The notes below the pieces were generated by a model. That model ran no database searches. It saw nothing but the letters and a program-made list of their open reading frames with translations, and was not told where the DNA came from. From Saccoglossus kowalevskii (taxonomy: Eukaryota; Hemichordata; Enteropneusta; Harrimaniidae): 10,367 bases of DNA. Position 1 is the stretch's first letter, and the number at the start of each line of letters is the position of its first letter. The stretch is taken from NCBI RefSeq assembly GCF_000003605.2, contig NW_003156233.1:276058-286424 (forward strand), in the 5' to 3' direction. This document shows positions 6,701-10,367 of this stretch, in pieces. The position numbers and the translations under genes are program-made.

Positions 6701-9097
6701 ATGACGTGCACCAAGGTCCTATTATGTTTAATGTATGTACCAAATTTGAATGAAATCCGTCCATGCATAACTGAGATCCGGGTCCGGAATGGTGAAAATG
6801 TGCGATATAGTGAAATAATACATGCCTTGCATAATGTTAGATGAAAATTGTTGGATGACCCTCCTTAAACCTACATATGCATGAGCAGCAGTTTAAAAGA
6901 GGAGTTACAGAATACTACTGTGTTTCATAAGCACATTATTATCCCCGTGACAACTCACATGACACACTGCACATCGTTACCATTCTGTGTCACTTGTGAG
7001 ATCTGGTTATAACTGTCCACACCATGAGTAGCTGTATATTTTACCATTGTTTACCATTACATTTCATGTTAATAACAAGGCTAATAATACGATACTACAT
7101 TAATTTGGAGTAGACTAAATGGCACTTACATCTTTCCATGTTAGTTTCATATAATTAAGAAATAATTCAGATACATTCTGGAAAGCGGTGTCAAGTTTCG
7201 TTGATTGTAATGGTAACTGTAATCTATTCTCACTGAAAATGAACAAAATCTAATTAAAAAAAAAAAACACTGAGTGATACCCTGATCACCTTCTTATTAT
7301 TTCATACTAGTCAGGAAAGGCTGCCTCAATTTAGCTTGTTCTGAAAAATGGATATGACAGTTATATGTATGCGCTGTATCAACTGATAATTACCACACAG
7401 ACAAAATTGCAACTGCCCCTTTCTTTTTAACATTGGAATCAATTTTAATACATGATTAATGATCCAGGGAACGTTTTTTGGACTAGTATGGAGAAAGCCG
7501 AAGGACCCAAGAAATAACAGGAAGGTAACCAGGCTAACCGAGCGATGGCAAGCACATTAAATAGCTCAATCTTCAGGTAGCAAGAGAAGACAGACATGCT
7601 GTAGATTAAATCAATTGATGCACTGTGTGTATATTATCCATGCGAATATATTAATTCAAAAAAATAAATATCAAGTGAATACGTTTACGATATAAGTGGG
7701 AAGCACAGAGATTAAAGCATACGCACATCATCATAGAAGACACAGAAGGACCATTTCAAATATTATTTACCTTAATTTCAATGTCTTTAAAGACTTCATC
7801 TGCTTGGTTATGTTCGCAACTTGTTCCAAAGAGGACAGTAGATTTTTAGATAAATCTAATTCTGTAACATCTTGATTTCTGGATTAAAGTTTATACTCCA
7901 AACCATAACAATAATGAAAGACATTATTATATTGACTATGGTAATAAGTAATATTCTGCACAGTATGTGAGGCACACATACAATACATTGTCAATTATAG
8001 TTCAATTAATTTTCACATTAGCTCAACTATACTTATACTCAACTATGTAATGCTCATACTGTAGACAACAAAACGTTCATACATGTATTTTGAGAACGCT
8101 GACCAATATTAAAGAAGTGTAGTCCGAATTCTTTGAAATCTGATTAAATGCCAGATGTTCAAAAATGCCTTTACAAGTACCGGTTATATATCTATAATAT
8201 TCAATACTGAACACATTTAAATCTTTTTTATCAGACTCAATAGAATTGTATTTCAAACATTTAAATAATATGCAAATTAATCTTATTAATATGCTAATCA
8301 GAAGATGACCATGCTACAAAATAAAATAGTCAAACAACATACATGTATACTTCCAGTGCAACAAGTGTGCATTAATATGCAAATTAGGTAATTAATATTC
8401 ATAGATTCACACTAAAAAGTAAACAACTCTTTTATCTGATTGATAGAGTGGCTGGTTAATCTGTATGTTAAAAAACTGATCAAAACTAGCAGTGTTTTGC
8501 AATTATAAGGATACTGGGTGAGGTTTTCTCTATGTGGCCTTCTGCTCCAGCTGATGATATTCTCATTTCCCGCAGAGCTACATCTGATAACTTTTCATAC
8601 TGGCTGTGGAGATAATACCATGCATTGTAAAGGGGCAGAGGTGGCTGTGGGCCGAATCGTTAAACTCAAACATATTAATTGTTTATTATTGAAGATGATT
8701 AAGTTTGACCACAGACATACATCTCTTACATATGTACCGGTAAGTGCATGTGCTACAAATAGAACAAATATGGTACCTCATGCACACAATTTAGATTCCC
8801 TTGATAAAAATAGCATCAAATTACCCATACTGAAGAGAAATTGTGAAATATGATGATATGCACATGCAAGTTTCTGTAAGAATGAACACCTCCTACCTTT
8901 GCAGTTTGGCTACAGACTGTGCACCAACCATTTCTACAGCTTTTTGTTTATTGCCGTATGTTTTGAAAAACCATTCAGATTTTTCAATTCCCATATCCTC
9001 ATCATCCGGCATACCGTATCTTTCAACTAACGCTTCACAGTAAGAAATTCCAAACTCTGCCTTCTTTAGTCTGATGAACGAACCACTGGTGGGATGG
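570..9097 (-). CDS. TBCE: Tubulin-specific chaperone E (tubulin folding cofactor E), central part, nine exons
   Basis: Joined minus-strand exons: 9097-8897, 8603-8515, 7870-7771, 7232-7130, 5972-5896, 4083-3988, 2955-2826, 1974-1825, 723-570. All have GT donors and AG acceptors, and phases agree at all eight junctions, giving 366 complete codons without a stop. The order of parts matches TBCE as I know it: the end of a CAP-Gly domain (HPTSGSFIR), a linker, nine leucine-rich repeats, then ELDYLKRFGQEW and NHPRY. In the known family, TBCE is a cytosolic chaperone that takes alpha-tubulin from TBCB and, with TBCD-bound beta-tubulin and TBCC, assembles or dissociates the tubulin heterodimer. CAP-Gly binds the alpha-tubulin tail, and the C-terminal ubiquitin-like domain contacts partners. 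Vertebrate TBCE is about 527 residues, so roughly residues 60 to 430 are present. The first exon(s) and the ubiquitin-like end are outside the window. Nothing suggests a pseudogene. Confidence 0.93.
724..1824 (-). other. TBCE intron between exons H and I
   Basis: About 1.1 kb of AT-rich sequence. It contains a short TA run near 1070-1080 and a C6 run near 1030. A 12-base word ATTTATTGACAT occurs twice (near 876 and 1300). I see no exon, RNA gene or convincing mobile element. Confidence 0.75.
1825..1974 (-). CDS. TBCE: TBCE exon H: last leucine-rich repeat and cap
   Basis: The acceptor is TTCTGTTTTCAG| at 1975 and the donor is TGAG|GTAAGC at 1824. It has exactly 50 codons in phase 0: WRDVNELNKLTGLEEIRL, then KRNPLLKDQKYF and RQLIITKIETLKLCNGSE. 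WxxxNELxKL and the xRNPL that closes the repeat array match TBCE (WSFFNELEKL, LRNPL). RQLIITKIETLKLCN matches ARLLIIASIGQLKTLNKC, the LRR C-terminal cap. Confidence 0.93.
2340..2510 (+). mobile_element. Possible 3' end of a truncated non-LTR retroelement
   Basis: The sequence running into the microsatellite ends GATGTAATAAAGCATTATTC. That is an AATAAA polyadenylation-like signal followed directly by the pentamer array. Many LINE and SINE families end in a short tandem repeat instead of poly(A), so the array may have grown from such a tail. No reverse transcriptase reading frame is present, the left limit is arbitrary, and no target-site duplication was identified. Confidence 0.3.
2506..2650. 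repeat. Perfect (TATTC)29 pentanucleotide microsatellite
   Basis: There are 29 uninterrupted TATTC units (145 bp), with a partial unit on each side. On the plus strand this is the ATTCT repeat class. In the TBCE transcript, which reads the minus strand, it is (AGAAU)n. The tract is open in all three plus frames by periodicity (YSILF repeated in one), so the open frame over it (2473-2658) is an artefact. Perfect units suggest a recent or active expansion. Confidence 0.98.
2826..2955 (-). CDS. TBCE: TBCE exon G: leucine-rich repeats 7 and 8
   Basis: The acceptor is TCTCTTTATAG| at 2956 and the donor is CAGT|GTAAGT at 2825. One base completes Arg, then 43 codons end in phase 0. LSSLILNMNSIPEIS is repeat 7. 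KETACGEKTKLFPALKS is the insertion typical of TBCE (family form GCKTSMFPSLK), and SISLNDNKLSS is repeat 8. The long insertion between the two repeats is a TBCE trait and argues against a generic LRR protein. The open frame continues into the introns on both sides, but the splice sites and family alignment fix the ends. Confidence 0.93.
2956..3987 (-). other. TBCE intron between exons F and G
   Basis: About 1.0 kb. It holds the longest non-repeat open frame on the plus strand (3574-3960, 128 codons), which has no recognisable domain and is antisense to the gene, so I treat it as chance. CCTTGTACAAGG at 3702-3713 is a perfect 12-bp palindrome near a GC-richer patch (TTGGCCTGCGGCCTC). I see no other structure. 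Confidence 0.7.
3988..4083 (-). CDS. TBCE: TBCE exon F: leucine-rich repeat 6
   Basis: The acceptor is TTTCTTTAATAG| at 4084 and the donor is CCAAG|GTAAGA at 3987. One base completes Arg (AG|G), 31 codons follow, and AG starts another Arg. FESLELLNLESNNIADW is a clear LRR (L-L-L-N-I spacing), followed by SVQHLGQLP. Joined to exon G it gives QLPRLSSLIL, matching the family's HLPRLEQLIL across the junction. That confirms both boundaries. Confidence 0.92.
4281..4680. mobile_element. TTAA-flanked MITE-like element, about 400 bp
   Basis: The left end reads TTAAA|GGGGAACGGCTC and the right end GAGGTTCCCC-like (TATCGGTTCCCC|TTAAA). The GGGGAAC ends are therefore inverted, and TTAAA (4276-4280 and 4681-4685) is directly repeated as the target site. 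The inverted repeat is short: GGGGAAC, one mismatch, then G. No transposase is encoded. TTAA targets are used by piggyBac and Kolobok transposons, so this could be a non-autonomous relative of either. The interior has no coding sense. Confidence 0.6.
4820..4846. repeat. C15 homopolymer followed by (AC)6
   Basis: Fifteen C at 4820-4834, then AC repeated to 4846. On the transcribed (minus) strand this is (GT)6 followed by G15, which could form a G-quadruplex. Homopolymer length is often unreliable in assemblies. Confidence 0.95.
4920..5616. repeat. Minisatellite, 17 copies of a 41-bp unit
   Basis: Units begin TCCACTCAGCC at 4920 and recur exactly every 41 bp (next at 4961, 5002, 5043 and so on to 5576). 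The first 19 bases of the unit are identical in all 17 copies. Changes fall at four places: GAT/GAC/AAC, TATAAC/TACAAC, TGC/TGT and the end GTCA/GTTG/AAAG. The last unit carries an extra ATGTAC and then decays. A 41-bp unit is not a multiple of three, so this is not a protein repeat. Confidence 0.98.
5896..5972 (-). CDS. TBCE: TBCE exon E: leucine-rich repeat 5
   Basis: The acceptor is TCTTTTCAAG| at 5973 and the donor is CCCAG|GTAAGC at 5895. It has 25 codons from phase 0 plus AG: IVQLSPVLPSLKN, then LHVCFNDISTIP. LPSLKNLHVCFNDIS is the fifth LRR, with Asn at the repeat's conserved position. At 77 nt it is the shortest exon seen and sits between the two most repeat-rich introns. It aligns with the family's CPGLEELYLESNNI. 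Confidence 0.9.
5973..7129 (-). other. TBCE intron between exons D and E
   Basis: About 1.16 kb, mostly the 160/320-bp tandem repeat at 6055-6806. The parts 5973-6054 and 6807-7129 are unique-looking AT-rich sequence with no exon signal. Open frames here (for example 6058-6297 minus, 6211-6543 plus, 6519-6704 plus) simply follow the repeat and contain no domain. Confidence 0.85.
6055..6806. repeat. Tandem repeat, 320-bp unit built of two related 160-bp halves
   Basis: AGATCATGA...AAATGCAC recurs at 6055, 6215 and 6535. The units 6215-6534 and 6535-6806 are near-identical (a few substitutions and small indels), and the second stops about 48 bp early. The first copy, 6055-6214, is only 160 bp: it starts like the first half and then continues as the second half. 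Shared blocks include CAAAATGGCCGCCAGTCGG, a run of 9-11 A after CTTGATCCG, and CATTTTCGGCCTTAAA. Confidence 0.95.
7130..7232 (-). CDS. TBCE: TBCE exon D: end of repeat 3 and repeat 4
   Basis: The acceptor is TTCATTTTCAG| at 7233 and the donor is AGAT|GTAAGT at 7129, both strong. One base completes Ser (AG|T), then 34 codons end in phase 0. It reads SENRLQLP, completing the third LRR, then NVSELFLNYMKLTWKD, the fourth repeat. This aligns with the family's VSENKLKFP and VLVLNQTGITWAE, including the conserved Thr-Trp. The first bases after the acceptor are TGAG, a stop in frame 0, so the split-codon reading is required. Confidence 0.92.
7233..7770 (-). other. TBCE intron between exons C and D
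   Basis: About 540 bp, AT-rich, with an A13-14 run near 7255-7267 (poly-T close to the exon D acceptor on the transcribed strand, though separated from it by about 20 bp). I see no element or exon. Confidence 0.75.
7771..7870 (-). CDS. TBCE: TBCE exon C: leucine-rich repeat 2 and start of repeat 3
   Basis: The acceptor used is ATCAAG| at 7871, chosen because only it joins exon B in frame and gives SPNVTELDLSKNLLSS, as in the family (CPNIRKVDLSKNLLSS). A second CAG acceptor 8 nt upstream would shift the frame. The donor is TAAG|GTAAAT at 7770. Two bases finish Asn, 32 codons follow, and AG starts a Ser codon. VTELDLSKNLLSS is a textbook LxLxxNxL repeat. The exon then encodes a helix-like spacer (EQVANITKQMKS) and the start of the next repeat, LKTLKL. 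Confidence 0.92.
7871..8514 (-). other. TBCE intron between exons B and C
   Basis: About 640 bp, very AT-rich. TAATATGCAAATTA occurs twice (ATGCAAAT at 8270-8277 and 8377-8384). The second is followed by GGTAATTAATATTCAT, which resembles the units of the array at 9665-10367. This may be a decayed single copy of that repeat. Two TACATGTA palindromes lie here (8080 and 8340). Confidence 0.7.
8515..8603 (-). CDS. TBCE: TBCE exon B: first leucine-rich repeat
   Basis: The acceptor is TATCTCCACAG| at 8604. The donor is CCCA|GTATCC at 8514, the weakest donor in the gene. The first base completes AGC (Ser) with exon A, 29 codons follow (QYEKLSDVALREMR ... EKTSP), and a final A starts an Asn codon finished by exon C. 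KLSDVALREMRISSAG is the first degenerate LRR and aligns with the family's KLQEVSLRNCAVSCAG. The exon is short, and a long open frame lies opposite it on the plus strand, so it is easy to miss. Without it the protein would lack about 30 residues of the conserved first repeat. Confidence 0.88.
8897..9097 (-). CDS. TBCE: TBCE exon A: end of CAP-Gly domain and linker
   Basis: The acceptor is a pyrimidine-rich stretch ending CACGCAG at 9098, and the donor is AAAG|GTAGGA at 8896. One base completes an upstream codon, then 66 codons follow, then AG begins the next split codon. It starts HPTSGSFIR, which is the last beta strand of the TBCE CAP-Gly domain, followed by KKAEFG and a charged linker (ALVERYGMPDDEDMG) ending in AVEMVGAQSVAKLQ. 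The GKHDG-type tubulin-tail-binding motif of CAP-Gly is not in this exon and must lie in an upstream exon. I looked for it between 9098 and 10367 on the minus strand and did not see it. Being internal, this exon has no start codon. Confidence 0.92.
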
Positions 9098-9237
9098 CTG
9101 CGTGATGAGAAGAGGTGAATTTGAATAGCAGTACAATATTATGAACGTTGATTTTCTTAACACCATATATTCTCAAGTTGAGTTGAAGAATTTAATACAA
9201 GGCAGAATTTGATACAAGTCAACAAATCAGCTGATCT

Positions 9238-9485
9238 CTGTAATGGTGTTCTTCTATTTTTGTGTTTTTTTAATTTTTGTGTAAGGCCAGACTTTTTTTA
9301 TTCCTTGTTTCTCGAGTTTTTATAAGGCAATTTTTTTGAGGAGCGCGAAAAAAAAATAAAATTAATTTTTTTTTTCCATTAGATTTGTGTGATTCTCAAA
9401 GAATTGTAGGTGAGATCATTGATCGGAGAGAAGAAATGAAAATAGCGAAAATAAATTCCAAGCGAAAATAAAGTATTCTACAGTA
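9238..9485. mobile_element. Possible diverged MITE with imperfect terminal inverted repeats
   Basis: The left end CTGTAATGGTGTTCTTCTAT resembles the inverse of the right end, which read on the minus strand is CTGTAGAATACTTTATTTTC. The interior holds repeated GCGAAAATAAA-like words (GAGCGCGAAAAAA, TAGCGAAAATAAATTCC, AAGCGAAAATAAAG) and long A or T runs. Words of this kind near TACAGTA ends occur, to my recollection, in non-autonomous elements of marine invertebrates. No target duplication was identified. Confidence 0.3.
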
Positions 9486-9664
9486 TAACCTTGTTTCTCA
9501 TCTGCGTGAGACTTCGGTACTTTGATCATGATACTCCCACGAAAATGCAACTTGGATTTGTGGTTGGCGGTAAAAAAATGAAGATAATCAAAGAAAGCTT
9601 AGAAAGAACTCCCGTGTGCTGAGAGTATTGGAGACACATTAAAAATTAATTCAAAATTACTTGA

Positions 9665-10367
9665 ACTTGAGATATTGATGGAAATGCAGAAAACTAATTA
9701 TGCAAATAAGGTAACTAATATGAACACATTTAAGTGTAAAACTAATAAGGTCTGCGCAATGTAAAAGTAATAAGATCTGCGTAATGTAATATCTATGTAC
9801 CAAGTTTCATTGAAATGTGATTAGAACCAAAAAATTATTAATTATTGTGCTAATTAAGAGAATTAATATGAACAGATTTTAACCCAAAATTAATCAGGCT
9901 GTCTATTGTCCTAGAGCATTTATGTACCAAGTTTTATTCAAATGTGATGATCAATACTTGAGATATCAGTATTAATTAATTAATTATGTTAATTAGGTGA
10001 TTAAGAAGCATAAATATTTACCAAAACTAATATGGCGTATAGTCCTACACATGTAGGTTCATTGAAATGTGATGAGCACTCTTTAAAAGTTTCATTAAAA
10101 TTCAATGAGTGGTTCTTAGGACAAATTAATTAATTAAGCAAATTAGTAGTTAATATGCACAATAATTTATCCTAAAATTAATCAAGTCTCTGCATAGTCC
10201 TAGAAGATCTATGTCGCAAGTCTCATTGAAATGTGATGATTAGTACTTGAGATATCAGGTGAAGGGCTGAAAATTAACTAATTATGCTAATAAGGTGATT
10301 AATATGCACAAATATTTCTCCAAAAACTAATTAGGTCTCTGCACAGTCCTCAAGTAACTATGTACCA
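9665..10367. repeat. Diverged tandem repeat, period about 147 bp, at least five copies
   Basis: The landmark GC(T/A)AATTAGGTGATTAATATGCACAA-like recurs from 9702, 9849, 9988, 10138 and 10286, that is, at intervals of 147, 139, 150 and 148 bp. Between landmarks each unit carries AAAACTAAT-AGGTCTCTGC, AGTCCTAGA, CTATGTACCAAGT with CATTGAAATGTGATGA, and CTTGAGATATCAG. Copies differ by many substitutions and indels. The array runs off the right edge. Confidence 0.85.

Larger units (their letters stand above)
9098..10367 (-). other. TBCE intron upstream of exon A (incomplete)
   Basis: At least 1.27 kb with no recognisable exon. The CAP-Gly core expected upstream (glycine-rich, GKHDG-like) was not found on the minus strand. 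Contents: unique sequence to about 9235, a possible diverged MITE at 9238-9485, AT-rich sequence to 9660, then a tandem repeat to the window edge. Confidence 0.7.

Noticed and set aside
6211-6704. Two overlapping plus-strand open frames sharing peptides such as CVKFELDQSRHV
   Set aside because: Shared peptides come from the 320-bp tandem DNA repeat. Indels between copies shift the frame, so there is no selection for protein.
7771-7878. Exon C starting after CCAG, giving RNQDVTELDLS joined directly to exon A
   Set aside because: It keeps frame only if exon B is skipped, which would delete the conserved first LRR. Including exon B and the downstream acceptor gives the family sequence SPNVTELDLSKN.
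8270-8384. ATGCAAAT octamers as POU-factor enhancer sites
   Set aside because: They occur within AT-rich repeat-like sequence, also seen in the array at 9700. Repeat ancestry explains them more simply than regulation.
8518-8853. 111-codon plus-strand open frame
   Set aside because: It is antisense to TBCE exon B. The minus-strand reading has matching splice sites, phases and family similarity, while this one has none.
9481-9620. Possible upstream CAP-Gly exon on the minus strand
   Set aside because: The translation shows no glycine-rich CAP-Gly pattern and hits stops. No suitable donor in the right phase was found.

Overview
This window is animal nuclear DNA: AT-rich, intron-dominated, with short phase-matched coding exons bounded by GT/AG splice sites and introns full of simple and tandem repeats. 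There is no operon structure and no sign of bacterial or viral genes. The palindrome TACATGTA is enriched and the introns hold low-copy tandem repeats, which fits a marine invertebrate (lophotrochozoan or invertebrate deuterostome). The species cannot be fixed from the sequence.

One gene is supported. It lies on the minus strand and encodes the central part of tubulin-specific chaperone E (TBCE, tubulin folding cofactor E). Nine internal exons can be placed from right to left: 9097-8897, 8603-8515, 7870-7771, 7232-7130, 5972-5896, 4083-3988, 2955-2826, 1974-1825 and 723-570. Together they give 1100 nt, or 366 complete codons without a stop, and every junction keeps the frame. The product runs from the end of the CAP-Gly domain (HPTSGSFIR) through nine leucine-rich repeats to the TBCE signature after the repeats (ELDYxxxFGxEW ... 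HPRY). The start codon and most of the CAP-Gly domain lie beyond the right edge. The C-terminal ubiquitin-like domain and stop lie beyond the left edge.

The introns contain the rest. Intron 1-569 has a diverged short duplication. Intron 1975-2825 has 29 perfect TATTC pentamers that look seeded by the tail of a retroelement. Intron 4084-5895 is the largest and holds a TTAA-flanked 400-bp inverted-repeat element, a C15/(AC)6 tract and a 17-copy, 41-bp minisatellite with higher-order structure. Intron 5973-7129 carries a 320-bp tandem repeat built from two related 160-bp halves. The right-hand intron (9098-10367) has a possible diverged MITE and at least five copies of a roughly 147-bp repeat running off the window.

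I found no new multi-gene system. The most interesting non-coding signals are an ungapped 43-bp module with fixed spacing shared by three otherwise different repeats, the ordered minisatellite with an invariant hairpin, and the long pure ATTCT-class pentamer tract.
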